A stretch of DNA of 64,000 bases from a virus (IMGVR_UViG_3300025010_000028:1-64000), one strand, 5' to 3'; positions 1 through 9,911 are shown, numbered from the stretch's first letter. Notes: a model not told the origin generated them from the letters alone. Translations and numbers: made by a program.

Positions 1-249
1 TTTTTATTTATAATAAAAAGATTGAGTAATCCGCAGCTAAGATTCCTAGTTATAGGAATAAAGTTCAACGACTATCCCTTTGGATCTGAAATGGTCATTA
101 GGAGTAGGGCCTAAGTAGGTGGGTGAGAATCCCTTAAATCGAAATAGGAAGCATCTCTATGAGATGATGATATAGTCTGGTATCCTAAGGAAAGCTTAGG
201 GAAGTTCATAAGAGAACTGCATAGACTAATGATCTATGTGAACTTAACG
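1..249 (+). ncRNA. Group I intron (3' part, cut by window edge) in DNA polymerase
   Basis: The 3' part of a group I intron ribozyme whose 5' part lies left of the window. The conserved core element AATCCGCAGCTAAG is at about 28-41, GTTCAACGACTATCCC starts near 63 and the GATATAGTCT element is near 169. The 3' end reads CTATGTGAACTTAACG, and the last G at 249 is the expected terminal guanosine. Much of it is nearly identical to the next intron at 475-803, so the two are recent copies of one element. No open reading frame is present in the visible part. Confidence 0.85.
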
Positions 250-474
250 TTTTTAAAAAATCGTGCATATATAGAATTTTATAAGCAAGGGTTAATAATA
301 GCTAATAACATTAATATTCAGTATGGTGTAGAAACAATCAAGAATAACGAAGATGATGAAGATGAAAAATTTGCAGGAGCTTTAGTTGCCAACCCATTAT
401 TAAATTCTCATGTTGGTATTGAAATTTTAGGTAAAAAAAGTCAATTTATATTTGACAATGTTATTGATATGGAT
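250..474 (+). CDS. B-family DNA polymerase, N-terminal fragment, internal exon
   Basis: A 75-codon exon between two group I introns, with no start or stop of its own. It encodes the stretch just upstream of polymerase motif A, including KFAGALVANP, which resembles the GG/A...P segment that precedes the catalytic aspartate in family B polymerases. It ends in IDMD at codon phase 0. Joining it to the exon at 804 gives MDFSSMYPSIII, an excellent motif A in which the last D of this exon is the catalytic metal-binding aspartate. The upstream exon(s), with the exonuclease domain expected from the family, lie left of the window. Confidence 0.8.
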
Positions 475-803
475 GAATTTGTTCCCTCATATAGTAATGT
501 ATGTTGAATAACTTCTTTAATTGTCGGGGAAGCTCTTAGAGCTTTTTATTTATAATAAAAAGATTGAGTAATCCGCAGCTAAGATTCCTAGTTATAGGAA
601 TAAAGTTCAACGACTATCCCTTTGGATCTGAAATGGTCATTAGGAGTAGGGCCTAAGTAGGTGGGTGAAAATCCCTTAAATCGAAATAGGAGGCTCCATT
701 ATACCGATTATATAATGGATGAAGATATAGTCTAGTATCTTAGTGAAAGCTAAGGAAGTTCATAAGAGAACTGCATAGAATAACGATCTATGTGAATATT
801 ACG
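475..803 (+). ncRNA. Group I intron in DNA polymerase motif A, no ORF
   Basis: A 329-nt group I intron. Core elements are AATTGTCGGGGAAGC at 519-533, AATCCGCAGCTAAG at 570-583, GTTCAACGACTATCCC from 605 and AAGATATAGTCT at 722-733. The 5' exon ends in UGGAU, and the internal guide GUUC a few bases into the intron can pair with it, with U.G at the splice site. The intron ends in ...ATATTACG. Splicing joins GAT to TTT and rebuilds DFSSMYPS. Nothing inside it could encode an endonuclease. Confidence 0.9.
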
Positions 804-1133
804 TTTTCCAGTATGTATCCAAGTATTATTATTTGTTTTAATATTGAACCTAATTCCATGATCGGTAAATTAATTATAGAAAATAATAAGGAATTGCCAA
901 ATTATATTGAAGATATTGATGATAAAGATAAAAAAGAAGATATAGGTAAAATCTTTATAGATAATATGTTAATAGGTGATTTAAATAGTTTAGGTCATGA
1001 TTTTTTTAATCTTCCCAAATTAGAAGAAATAGATTCTGTTATAAAAGAAAAGTTAAATATTAAAAAGAACAAGAAACTAATTATTGATATTAATGATGTT
1101 AATAATTATTATGTTAATAAAATTATAGTGTAA
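804..1133 (+). CDS. B-family DNA polymerase, N-terminal fragment, last exon (motif A)
   Basis: Starts at FSSMYPSIIICFNIEP, which is family B polymerase motif A (D-x-x-S-L/M-Y-P-S), and continues for 109 codons before a normal TAA. The protein ends soon after motif A and has no motif B (KxxxNSxYG) or motif C (DTDS). Those are encoded about 39 kb away at 40326-42272. The palm domain is therefore split between two polypeptides that must associate to form an active polymerase (inference). The GTG at 792 is the 3' end of the intron and not a start codon. A new gene with its own ribosome binding site begins 13 bases downstream. Confidence 0.85.
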   Translation, partial: FSSMYPSIIICFNIEPNSMIGKLIIENNKELPNYIEDIDDKDKKEDIGKIFIDNMLIGDLNSLGHDFFNLPKLEEIDSVIKEKLNIKKNKKLIIDINDVNNYYVNKIIV

Positions 1134-1145
1134 AGGATGAAATAT

Positions 1146-1784
1146 ATGTATAAATTTGAAGTAAAAAAATTAAATGATTTTAATCAATTGGCTAAAAAAT
1201 TATCTACAGAATATCTTTTATTTTCTGATGGTACTATAATATTCACTATCGATAACAAACATTTGAGTTATGGAGAACATTTTGGTAAAGTATTTACACC
1301 TATATTTAATATTGAAAATGATCAAATATTTTGTATAAGTTCCAATGATGTATTTAAAGTTATTAGTAAGAATAAAAAGAGTATAAAACATATAAATTAT
1401 TTAAATAATACTTTATTTTTAACAGATGATAAAGATGAAAATAGCTTTCAAATAGGTAGAATAATTAATATTAAGTCTATAACAAAAGAATTATATGATC
1501 TGTATAAATTAGCTATAAATAAAATAAATGATTTTGATAATATTGATAAAAAGATAATATCATATGATATAATAGAAAAGCTAAATGCTAAAAATATTGT
1601 TACTTTTTCAATGAATGATTATAAAGTAAGATTAGCAAATAAACTAATACCGTTATTGAAAAAAAGTAATAATATCAGTATTAGTTTTAAAGATATAAAT
1701 AATAGTAATTTATTTGAAAGTTTAATAATTTTTGAAACCGAATACTTTAATTTATTTCACAGATACATGTGTATTAAATACTAG
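1146..1784 (+). CDS. Hypothetical protein next to polymerase fragment
   Basis: A 212-residue protein read from the ATG at 1146. An AAAGGATGA ribosome binding site precedes it; the ATG at 1137 is inside that site and unlikely to be used. No catalytic motif, signal peptide or membrane segment is visible. The chain looks like alternating beta strands and short helices and ends in FHRYMCIKY. Its size and its place right after a polymerase gene would fit a sliding-clamp-like protein (T4 gp45 is of similar length), but I see no diagnostic motif, so this is only a suggestion. A rho-independent terminator follows directly. Confidence 0.6.
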   Translation: MYKFEVKKLNDFNQLAKKLSTEYLLFSDGTIIFTIDNKHLSYGEHFGKVFTPIFNIENDQIFCISSNDVFKVISKNKKSIKHINYLNNTLFLTDDKDENSFQIGRIINIKSITKELYDLYKLAINKINDFDNIDKKIISYDIIEKLNAKNIVTFSMNDYKVRLANKLIPLLKKSNNISISFKDINNSNLFESLIIFETEYFNLFHRYMCIKY

Positions 1785-1808
1785 AATATTATTATTCTAG
1801 TATTTTTT
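1777..1808 (+). terminator. Rho-independent terminator after 1146-1784
   Basis: An inverted repeat AATACTAGAAT ... ATTCTAGTATT followed by a T run. It overlaps the last codons of the upstream gene and separates it from the portal gene. Confidence 0.75.
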
Positions 1809-1842
1809 AAATAAAAAATACCGAAGGAAGTGAATAATATAA

Positions 1843-3636
1843 ATGAGTGCTGAGAAACAAACTAAAAGAGTAATTGTTAAAAAAATAGAAAGACCGTTGA
1901 TAAAATTAAATGCTTTATTTAATGATGTATTGGATAAAATTTCTTTTAATACTAATGCAAGTGATACTAAAAGAGAGAAAGAAATTAAAAAATTATCAGA
2001 TCAGGTTGATGATGTTATTTTTCAGGAGATAAAAAAATTAACTGATTTTGGTGGAGATGACATATCAACTTTTCTAGTAAAACTATTTAATGATTATGAG
2101 AGTCAACAATTTTCAAATATAAAAAAAATTGAAGATATATTTTCATCAGAAGACAATGCTGTATTTCAATTTTTTAATGAAAGATATAGAAATCAAAATC
2201 TTTTGTATGAAGACCTTGATTTAATTTGTAGTCATCTATTTGAGCTAGAAGAAGCTGTTAATGCAACTAGAGATGCGATAGTAACAGCTGATGATGTTAC
2301 TCAATCTATATCAAGAAATTTACAATTTAAAAGTTCTAATTGTAGTGAAGAAGATAAACAGAGTTATATATCATTAATAGAAAATTTAGAGACTAAATTT
2401 AAATTATCAAGTAAATTGAAAAATCATATTATACCGAAAACTCTTCAATACGGTAAATATTATGTTTACACTGTACCTTATTCAAAATTATTTGAAAATT
2501 TCTATGATAAAAAGGTAAGAGAATTAAAAACAATTTCTATAACTGAAAATATTGATGATAATTTTATAAGAGAATTAAAAGATGACGGGCAAATTAAATC
2601 GGTTTCCTCAATATTAAAAAAAGAAATAAAAGATTTAGTTAAAGATATTGAAGTCGAAAATGATATTGTACATATACCTATACTAGAAGGTGTTGATGTA
2701 TCGGAACTTATTACTGATGAAAAATTTAAAAAAGATGTTGAAGATGCTATTAAAAATAGTAATAAATCTAAAAATAAAACTAATTCATTTTCAACATTTT
2801 TTAATGATGCAACTATATCTACAGAAAAAGATAAGACTAATAATTTTGATAATATAACGGATTGTTTTATTAAATTAATTAGTCCTAAAAAGATCATACC
2901 TGTTAAAATAATGGATCATGTTATAGGATACTATTATATACATGAAGCTTCACCTATTAGTAAATCCCCATTTATTAATACAATACGAATTAATACTGTT
3001 AATCTTAATACACCCGAACTTGAAAATATGTTTTTAACTAAACTAACTGAAAAAATCGTTAAATCATTTAATAAAAAATACTTAGAAGAAAATATTAAAT
3101 TTAAAGAATTAATATTCAATTGCTTATCTTATAATGAACTATATAAAAAGAAAATAAAATTTCAATTTATACCAGTTGATTATATAACTGAATTCACTGT
3201 TAATGAAAATGAAGATGGTGAAGGAACTAGTATACTAATGAAGTCATTATTTTATGCTAAATTATATTTAGCTCTTTTAATATTTAAGATGGTTTCTATT
3301 ATTAGTAAATCTAACGATACTAGAATTAATTATATTAAAAATTCTGGTATAGATACAAATATTATTAATAAATTACAAGATGTAGCTAGAACTCTTAAAG
3401 AAAGAGATATAAATTTTATGGATTTATTAAATTATAATACAATGGTATCTAAAATTGGTCATGCTAAAGGTGTTTTTGTACCTGTAGGTAGAACTGGTGA
3501 AAAAGGAATAGAGTTTGATATATTGGCAGGTCAGGATATACAATTAAATACTGATTTAATGGAGATGTTAAAAACATCTTACATTAATGGTACTGGTGTC
3601 CCATCTGTAATAATGAATTATATCAATGAAGCTGAT
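1843..3636 (+). CDS. Portal vertex protein, exon 1
   Basis: The first 598 codons of a portal protein of the T4 gp20 type, with start ATG at 1843 after GAAGGAAGTGAATA. The portal forms the dodecameric DNA channel at the capsid vertex. Evidence is the long helical region, the central PVDYITEF and GTSILMKSLFYAKLYLALL segments, and the C-terminal GTGVPSVIMNYINEAD motif typical of phage portals. It ends exactly at GCT GAT. A group I intron interrupts the coding sequence and the spurious stop at 3643-3645 lies inside the intron. After splicing the product is about 742 aa, larger than T4 gp20 (524 aa), mainly through an extended N-terminal half. Confidence 0.85.
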
Positions 3637-4034
3637 AATTATTAGTCAGGTTATAGAGTGATCTATAATACCAATTCTCTTTTAATTGTCGGGGAAGTCT
3701 TTAAATCTTAAACTACCAAACTATATTAGCAATGATATAGTGGTCAGGAGTAATTAACCTGAGTAAGGTAATAATGTTTAAGATTAGGTGATCCGCAGCT
3801 AAGATTCCTTATATAATAAGGAATAAAGTTCAACGACTATCCCTTTGGATCTGAAATGATCAATAGGAGTAGGGCCTAAGTAGGTGGGTGAAAATCCCTT
3901 AAATCGAAATGGAGAGCTCTTTTATTAGGATTAATTAACTTAATAAAAGATGAAGATATAGTCTAGTATCCTAATGAAAGTTAGGGAAGTTCATAAGAGA
4001 ACTGCATAGATTAACGACCTATGTGAATATACCG
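3637..4034 (+). ncRNA. Group I intron in the portal gene, no ORF
   Basis: A 398-nt group I intron of the common family seen here. The P-like element TTAATTGTCGGGGAAG is near 3683, the AATCCGCAGC-type element near 3790, the R element GTTCAACGACTATCCC near 3830 and AAGATATAGTCT near 3953. The 5' exon end CUGAU pairs perfectly with the guide GUCAG just inside the intron (U.G at the splice site). The 3' end is CTATGTGAATATACCG. Splicing joins NEAD to YAKTLVMANAKF in frame, which reads as normal portal sequence. Confidence 0.9.
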
Positions 4035-4469
4035 TATGCAAAGACTCTTGTCATGGCTAATGCCAAATTTACAGGGAGAGTTGTAAGTGATCAACTTGAT
4101 TTTAACCCTAATATAACTGAATTCTATAAAAAAATAATGAAATTTTCTGGTACAGAAATACCTAAAGAAATAATTGAAACATTTGTATATAGTTTAAATT
4201 TACCTAAAGCACTAAATACTATGAATATGAGTGATTTAATTTCAAATGCAGATCAATTGCTAGCATTTATGCTTAAAATAGTATCGGGAGAAAATGCTTC
4301 TCCAACAGATAAGGATAATAAAATTAAAGATTTAATTATGAATAAGGCAACTAGAGAAATTTTACCAATGTTACCTTGGAGGATGTTTGATACAGCTGTA
4401 GAAGATGCTAAATTAGAATATCAGAAAATTTTAACAGAAAATCCTGATGATAGTTCAACTGAACAATAA
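4035..4469 (+). CDS. Portal vertex protein, exon 2
   Basis: The C-terminal 144 codons of the portal plus stop. It begins YAKTLVMANAKFTGRVV, which continues the NEAD end of exon 1. The remainder is helical with an acidic tail (ENPDDSSTEQ). The GTG at 4023 is the intron 3' end (CTATGTG) and is not a translation start. A bidirectional terminator follows, shared with the converging tail genes. Confidence 0.85.
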   Translation, partial: YAKTLVMANAKFTGRVVSDQLDFNPNITEFYKKIMKFSGTEIPKEIIETFVYSLNLPKALNTMNMSDLISNADQLLAFMLKIVSGENASPTDKDNKIKDLIMNKATREILPMLPWRMFDTAVEDAKLEYQKILTENPDDSSTEQ

Positions 4470-4474
4470 ATTTA

Positions 4475-4504
4475 TGTCTATACTGAAATTAATCAGTATA
4501 GACA
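4475..4504. terminator. Bidirectional terminator between portal and tail tube genes
   Basis: A perfect 12-bp inverted repeat TGTCTATACTGA / TCAGTATAGACA with a 6-nt loop. It lies between converging genes, with A/T tracts on both sides that give U runs in both transcripts. Confidence 0.85.
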
Positions 4505-4513
4505 TATTTATTT

Positions 4514-5335
4514 TTAAGTTGCAGAAGAACCCCAATCACTAATATTTGGTACTGTCATATTGTCAATATCAGTAGTGGTATACTGAGAATCAAATTTAAG
4601 GTAATCTCTAAGAATTTTATATTTAGCAATTAATGCTACCGCAATATCATTAATCTGTGGTGATTGATATTTAGTTGCAGTAAATTCAATATCTGTTTGA
4701 ACAATTGGATGATTACCGGCCTCGTAATTAAAATGATCAAGTTTTACAACTTTAGGAACCAAATTGGTTAAAAGGCAAGCATACTCAATACCAGTACTAC
4801 GACCAGTTGGATCAGTTTCAACATAAAATGCTTCCGCTGAATGGTTTACTTGAGAATATGATAGACCTGCATTAGCTATATCTAATGCTCCGTGATAATG
4901 ACCAAGGCCAGTATATGGATCTGAAATACCTGAAATCCACATATCAACATAATCTCGAACAGGTGAACCTGCCATTTCATAAACTTTAACAGTAAGACTG
5001 TTAGTTTCATCTTTAGCTACTGTTGGAATTTCGAATTGTCTACCGGCATATCCACCACCAACTTGTTCAAATTCTAAAGTAATGTTTTGCAGACCATCAA
5101 CCCCAACAAAACCATATTCGAGTAAATGTTTAAATTGTTTCGTTTTTTCAGGTACAATAGTTTTCATAAAAGGTGGCATTTTTGTAAAAAATATTCTAGC
5201 ATAACCAGTTTTTAATGGATCGTACTGCGCTAATGCTTTAGAAGTTACATTTAATCCACCTAAAAATAGGGAATATAGGGTCATATCTTTAGTATTGCTT
5301 TTAATATTGGATTGAAGAGTACTAACATCGGCCAT
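4514..5335 (-). CDS. Tail tube protein
   Basis: A 273-aa protein starting at ATG 5335 after AAGGGAGTGATTATAT. It contains GYARIFFTKMPPFM near residue 45 and a central LEFEQVGGGYAGRQFEIP segment followed by an LTVKVYEMAGSPVRDYVDMW stretch, then a C-terminal beta-rich part. This layout is typical of inner tube proteins of contractile tails (T4 gp19 role), which stack in hexameric rings inside the sheath. It lies directly downstream of the sheath gene, the usual sheath-tube order. It is longer than T4 gp19 (163 aa), as in many large phages. Confidence 0.75.
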   Translation of the reverse strand: MADVSTLQSNIKSNTKDMTLYSLFLGGLNVTSKALAQYDPLKTGYARIFFTKMPPFMKTIVPEKTKQFKHLLEYGFVGVDGLQNITLEFEQVGGGYAGRQFEIPTVAKDETNSLTVKVYEMAGSPVRDYVDMWISGISDPYTGLGHYHGALDIANAGLSYSQVNHSAEAFYVETDPTGRSTGIEYACLLTNLVPKVVKLDHFNYEAGNHPIVQTDIEFTATKYQSPQINDIAVALIAKYKILRDYLKFDSQYTTTDIDNMTVPNISDWGSSAT

Positions 5336-5369
5336 ATATAATCACTCCCTTGTTATTTTTTATTATTTT

Positions 5370-7211
5370 TTAAACACGTTTATTAATATCAATTTCAATA
5401 ATGCCCCGCTTAGCTATTGTCTTATATATAATCTCCATGTAACAATGTAAAATACTTCTTTCTTCTTCAAATGGACTCATATCAAAATACACTGAAATTT
5501 CTCTTACTTTTTTCCCACGATATGGTCCAAAAATACGTTCAGCTGTTTCTGTAAATTCAATCCTGTCTTCTTTTTCAGCAAAATTATATGATTTTGATGC
5601 GACTAACGCCTCAACTTTTCTTTTTAGTTCCAATAGCACATGCATGTTGTGTTCTTCTGATAAATCAGACCAAACATTTTGCGATGTGCCTTGAACCCCC
5701 CTTATAAATGTATTTTCTGCAATACACTCAAAATAATTTACTCTAAGATTATAAAGCGTTTCTTTAATATCATTATCGTCAGCATCAATAATTGGTTTCA
5801 AAGAATTCTTAACAAAGCCAGTAAGTTTAGCATATGTTTCACCTTGAAATGGAGTGTTGTTTCCATTAGTTTTAAAGTGAAGTGGTAACTGTCCGGCATA
5901 GAAATATGTTATCGTCATAGGTATAGATTTACCAGAAAATGGATCTTTTATATAGTAATGGTTACATTCTTTAGAAAATACTCTATCTGCTAAAGATGTC
6001 ATAGATTCAGCCCATGTGATAGCATCAGATGGTGTTTCAAGTATACCACCATCAATAAAACCATATGCATCATATCTATTAGTAATAAAACTGATAAGAG
6101 CACGTTTAACATCATCAGAATAACCTGCATCAAGAATTAAATCTGCCGGAGTTCTTCTCTTACTTAAAAGAACTTTATCTTCCGTGAATGCTTTGATGTA
6201 AGCAGTATCAATAGCCGTTTCTCTTACACCAGCATCACCACTAACTGAAAAGGAACCATCGTTTCCACCAGAAAATAAAATACCCTCAACTCTATCTAAA
6301 GAAACATCGCTGGCAGTATTTGAAATCACAATATCAGTTAAAGTAGTGGCTATCATACTACGAGCTGTAATAATATCAAATGTTTGTAATGTTAATTGAG
6401 CATCTTCATCTGCAACTTGTTCATTATAAATAGTAAGAATTTCATTAAGAGAATTTTCAGATACATAAAAACCAATTTTAGTACTACCGTCAGAGTCATT
6501 GATTAATTCCTCAATATAAAGAGTATTTGAACTAATAATAGCATCAGTATATAAACTACCAGTAAAAAGTTCTTTACGTGTTAATCCACCTTCACTATCA
6601 AGAACCTCAAAACGATAATTTTTATATCCATTTTCTAAATCAGCTTGTGGTGATGCACTCAGTCTTAGTCTTGTTGTGTCACCATAAATACCTCTACCCA
6701 ACACATATGCACCGAATAAAGGAAATGTTAACCATCCATCTTCATCCGGGTCAGTATCTTTTAATAACTCAACATTAACTGAAAATTCAGTCTTATCTGT
6801 AAAGTTTGTAAGAAATACAGATTGGTGTCTAATAAGTAATTTAGGACTACCAACCACAGTCGTATCAACTTTAATCTTAGCTATAATTATAGCATTAGAA
6901 TAAGATGCATCATCCGGCATCACTCTCATGCAATGACATTCAGCCTGAAACGTTTTTAATGCTGCATATGGCATATAACCGGGTTGAGCAAATAGTTTAT
7001 AATTTGGATTACCATATTCTTCAATAAAATCAGTGTGTTTTGTTTTTTTTAAAACAACACCATCTCGTCCTTTGGACGAGGTGAATACGTTAATAAAACG
7101 CACACCACTTTCTGGTTCGGAAACTATTTCCTCAAATATAGTATTATCATTTATATATGTTTCGGAATGAGGATGTGTATATTTAGGAATGATTTGTCCG
7201 ATTGCAGGCAA
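5370..7211 (-). CDS. Tail sheath protein
   Basis: About 613 aa, the outer contractile sheath subunit. The sequence shows an N-terminal region with GVRFINVFTSSKGRDG and YGNPNYKLFAQPGYMPYAALKTF. The C-terminal part has RILHCYMEIIYKTIAKRGIIEIDINKRV-like content, where sheath proteins carry their conserved domain and linking tail strand. The best start is TTG at 7211, nine bases after AAGGAGG; the upstream TTG at 7220 abuts that site. It sits immediately upstream of the tube gene and is probably co-transcribed with it. I infer assembly around the tube and contraction on infection. Confidence 0.75.
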   Translation of the reverse strand: MPAIGQIIPKYTHPHSETYINDNTIFEEIVSEPESGVRFINVFTSSKGRDGVVLKKTKHTDFIEEYGNPNYKLFAQPGYMPYAALKTFQAECHCMRVMPDDASYSNAIIIAKIKVDTTVVGSPKLLIRHQSVFLTNFTDKTEFSVNVELLKDTDPDEDGWLTFPLFGAYVLGRGIYGDTTRLRLSASPQADLENGYKNYRFEVLDSEGGLTRKELFTGSLYTDAIISSNTLYIEELINDSDGSTKIGFYVSENSLNEILTIYNEQVADEDAQLTLQTFDIITARSMIATTLTDIVISNTASDVSLDRVEGILFSGGNDGSFSVSGDAGVRETAIDTAYIKAFTEDKVLLSKRRTPADLILDAGYSDDVKRALISFITNRYDAYGFIDGGILETPSDAITWAESMTSLADRVFSKECNHYYIKDPFSGKSIPMTITYFYAGQLPLHFKTNGNNTPFQGETYAKLTGFVKNSLKPIIDADDNDIKETLYNLRVNYFECIAENTFIRGVQGTSQNVWSDLSEEHNMHVLLELKRKVEALVASKSYNFAEKEDRIEFTETAERIFGPYRGKKVREISVYFDMSPFEEERSILHCYMEIIYKTIAKRGIIEIDINKRV

Positions 7212-7261
7212 TGTATTCAACCTCCTTGTGAATTTTTTTATTTAATTGTTCTCATTGATTA

Positions 7262-7996
7262 TTACATCTTTATTATTTTTTCTATAGGAGATTCAGTTTC
7301 TTCCCTATTATAGTTCCTAATGTTAAGAGAAGATGTTATCATAGCATCCATATCCTCATATGTTAATGCAGCAAAAGTAGAATTTCTAGCACAAATTTCT
7401 CTAATATTCGCTCGTTTATATTCATATTGCGATATATTAGGATTTCTTCCCCATAATTTAGCAAATGTTTCTTCTGGTTTTTTTTTATTACGATAAATTT
7501 CGCTTACAATAACTTCTAATACAGTTGATGTTACGTTCAAATTAATATTATTCAGATTTAAATTCTTTTGCCATATTTGAATTATTTGGTTATAAGGAAT
7601 AGTTTCTGGTAATTTCCCACCACATATAAGATCTAAAAATAATTCCACATTAGTTGCATCTTGTGAAACACTATTAGGTGTAATCTTTCCACCTTTAAAG
7701 AAATTTAATACCATATAACATTCTTCTTCTTCCTGTTCATCTATTAATTTTAATTTCTTATATTCAATTGTTGAAGGGAACACCATAATCATTGATGGTA
7801 GAATAAAAGTCTCAAGTTTAGACGGTTTACCTTTATTAATCATTCTAATGTTGAATAAACCAAAAACTTTTAAAGATGAACCTAATTGCTCACCTAATTT
7901 ATTATTTTTAAAATAAAATTCTGGTATGTAAGCTTCTAATTGTTCCCCATTAAATATTATGTCTGTACCATTATCACTTAAAAAATTTTCAATCAA
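7262..7996 (-). CDS. Hypothetical protein upstream of tail sheath
   Basis: A 244-aa protein with a probable TTG start at 7996, eight bases after an AGGTG site. It has no recognisable domain. It contains a region of short beta strands (LETFILPSMIMVFPSTIEY) and a helical C-terminal half (VSEIYRNKKKPEETFAKLWGRNPN). Its position between two coiled-coil proteins and the sheath suggests a role in tail assembly. A length-control or chaperone function is possible but not shown. Confidence 0.6.
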   Translation of the reverse strand: MIENFLSDNGTDIIFNGEQLEAYIPEFYFKNNKLGEQLGSSLKVFGLFNIRMINKGKPSKLETFILPSMIMVFPSTIEYKKLKLIDEQEEEECYMVLNFFKGGKITPNSVSQDATNVELFLDLICGGKLPETIPYNQIIQIWQKNLNLNNINLNVTSTVLEVIVSEIYRNKKKPEETFAKLWGRNPNISQYEYKRANIREICARNSTFAALTYEDMDAMITSSLNIRNYNREETESPIEKIIKM

Positions 7997-8024
7997 TTTA
8001 TTTACACCTACCTTTAAAAAATAA

Positions 8025-8069
8025 AATTAGGATAAGGAAGTGAATTTAAAATTCACAACCTTATCCTAA
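8025..8069 (-). terminator. Terminator after 8075-9046
   Basis: A long hairpin with ATTAGGATAAGG / CCTTATCCTAAT outer arms and GTGAATTT / AATTCAC inner arms. On the minus strand it is followed by TTTTATTTTTT. It sits between two same-strand genes, so it probably attenuates rather than fully separates them. Confidence 0.7.
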
Positions 8070-8074
8070 TGTTT

Positions 8075-9046
8075 TTATGAATAAAATAAATCTAGTACTT
8101 TCATAATAGCTTCAATAAATATTTGTTTTTCTCCTTTATCTTTAAATTTGTCACAGAAAAGATTTTGTACATTTACTAGGAATTGAGATAAGAAAATACC
8201 TTCAATATGTTTATCACAATTGTTCTTCTTATAAGCAAAATACTTAATAATTGAAAATAAGAATAAATTGGGATAAGTATGATATTTTTCAGGTAAGAAT
8301 TTTTCTAAACCATCAAAAACAGTTATATCTGATTTAATACCTAGTTGTTTACAAGTTTTAACATAATTTTTATATATAGCTTCGGATCTCATTTTATAAT
8401 CATGCAAAGTATTTAAAATATTTTGGTTTCTATAGTGTTCAAAAATTATATTTAATGTCAATGCATCATTAAAATTTTTAAGAATTTCAGTGTTACGTTT
8501 TTTAATATTTTCATTAGCTGAATTATTAATATTATTAATAAGACGATTTTTAATAAGTGAGTTAATATCACCGCATTCTTCAATAATCTTATTAAGTTGC
8601 TTTTCATTTTCTTTTAACTCTTTTTCTAATTTTTCCATAGAATCATCTATTTGTTTTAATGCGACAGAACTTTCTTTTTTGAATATTAAAAAGTCCCTCA
8701 TGAAACTAATCTTTCTTTCTTCACTATCAGTTTCAATAAGCAATTCAACTTTTTCATTATTAATAGTATAAATTTCTTCTATTTGTTTATTTGTTAATCT
8801 TTTTATTCCAAAGACAGTTATATTTTTAGTACGCTCATCTAAAATATTTATCACATCTTCATTATCAATAAATTTATTTTGCTGCTCATTAATTTTATTT
8901 TTCATATTAGTAACTTCTTCTAATTTAGATTTTATTCTTAACATTTTTAAAATTTTACCGTCATTACCAAATTCATTATTCTTAGTAAACATAATATCAT
9001 CAACACCACATTCTAATTGATTAATTTTTTGTACTGGATTATTCAT
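8075..9046 (-). CDS. Hypothetical coiled-coil protein
   Basis: A 323-aa protein with ATG at 9046 after AGAGGATGAAAA. Its start overlaps the end of the preceding gene by eight bases, implying translational coupling. Residues about 30-60 and 125-165 are Lys/Glu-rich heptad-like helices (MEKLEKELKENEKQLNKIIEE). The C-terminal third is mixed helical with aromatic residues. No catalytic motif is visible. Its place between terminase and sheath suggests a structural or assembly protein; I cannot name it. Confidence 0.6.
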   Translation of the reverse strand: MNNPVQKINQLECGVDDIMFTKNNEFGNDGKILKMLRIKSKLEEVTNMKNKINEQQNKFIDNEDVINILDERTKNITVFGIKRLTNKQIEEIYTINNEKVELLIETDSEERKISFMRDFLIFKKESSVALKQIDDSMEKLEKELKENEKQLNKIIEECGDINSLIKNRLINNINNSANENIKKRNTEILKNFNDALTLNIIFEHYRNQNILNTLHDYKMRSEAIYKNYVKTCKQLGIKSDITVFDGLEKFLPEKYHTYPNLFLFSIIKYFAYKKNNCDKHIEGIFLSQFLVNVQNLFCDKFKDKGEKQIFIEAIMKVLDLFYS

Positions 9047-9821
9047 TTTTCATCCTCTTCCCTTCATTACTTTTTATTTTATTTATTAACTTTAATTTTA
9101 TATCTGTTTGAATCTCATCCATAACATGTTCATATTCGTCAATCATTAAATAAAAATATCTTGGTATAAAATTACCTATAATCTGTCCTGATAAAATAGC
9201 TTCCTTAATAATAGAAGCCTCATAGTGTTCACCTTTTGAAATAATATCTAAAAAATCTATTGGTTCTATATCAAGACCCATAATATGTTTTATAATTTTA
9301 GGTAATGATGTGATTAGAATTATATCATCTTTATTTTTAAATTGTTTCTTTAATGCCAATGATGTAATATCTTTTTTCTTAGTTGTATCAAATTTTTCAA
9401 TAAACTCTTTTTTATTTTTTAAAATGTATCTATATATAAATCGACTAACATTTTTTTTATATCTTAAAATTAAATATGTGTATAAGGCTTCACCCAATTT
9501 AATAATATCATCATCACTTTCATTTACACTTACACCCAATCTAAATTTTTCATTCATTTCTCTTAAAATAAGTTCGAATATTGAACGCAAATTTGTATCA
9601 ATTTCTTTAATAACTTCAGAGTTATCAACAAATTGATTTTTAACAATATCACATTTATCCAATAACGTAGTTATATAATTAACTTGAATTGAAATTGGGT
9701 CATTTATTTGTTCAATTATATTTTCTCTTGTTAAATTAAACGGTAATTCTGCTAATAGTAATTCTATATCTAAATCACTAGTTCTCATATATTCTTCATC
9801 ATCAAATAGCAACTTTTTCAC
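9039..9821 (-). CDS. Hypothetical protein, coupled to 8075-9046
   Basis: About 260 aa, mainly helical and charged, with no motif I recognise. The GTG at 9821 lies only two bases after AAAGGAGA. The TTG at 9809, ten bases downstream of that site, may be the true start and would give 256 aa. The stop overlaps the next gene. It is transcribed after the terminase gene, but a terminator-like hairpin lies in between. Confidence 0.6.
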   Translation of the reverse strand: MKKLLFDDEEYMRTSDLDIELLLAELPFNLTRENIIEQINDPISIQVNYITTLLDKCDIVKNQFVDNSEVIKEIDTNLRSIFELILREMNEKFRLGVSVNESDDDIIKLGEALYTYLILRYKKNVSRFIYRYILKNKKEFIEKFDTTKKKDITSLALKKQFKNKDDIILITSLPKIIKHIMGLDIEPIDFLDIISKGEHYEASIIKEAILSGQIIGNFIPRYFYLMIDEYEHVMDEIQTDIKLKLINKIKSNEGKRMKNE

Positions 9822-9869
9822 TCTCCTTTTTTATTCATAATTAAAACATTGTTAGTATAATAGTAAAAA

Positions 9870-9905
9870 AATAATATAATGTATATTAATATACATTATA
9901 TTATT
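9870..9905 (-). terminator. Terminator after terminase gene
   Basis: An AT-only inverted repeat of about 16-18 bp (AATAATATAATGTATATT and its complement) just beyond the terminase stop on the minus strand. Confidence 0.55.
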
Positions 9906-9911
9906 TTATAA

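Noticed and set aside
2502-3119. Minus-strand open frames within the portal gene
   Set aside because: Shadow frames of an AT-rich coding region with no ribosome binding site and Ser/Leu/Phe/Ile-biased composition.
229-4034. GTG codons at 229, 792 and 4023 as gene starts
   Set aside because: They are within or beside the conserved 3' end of introns (CTATGTGAA...CG). The downstream frames are exons, not genes with their own starts.
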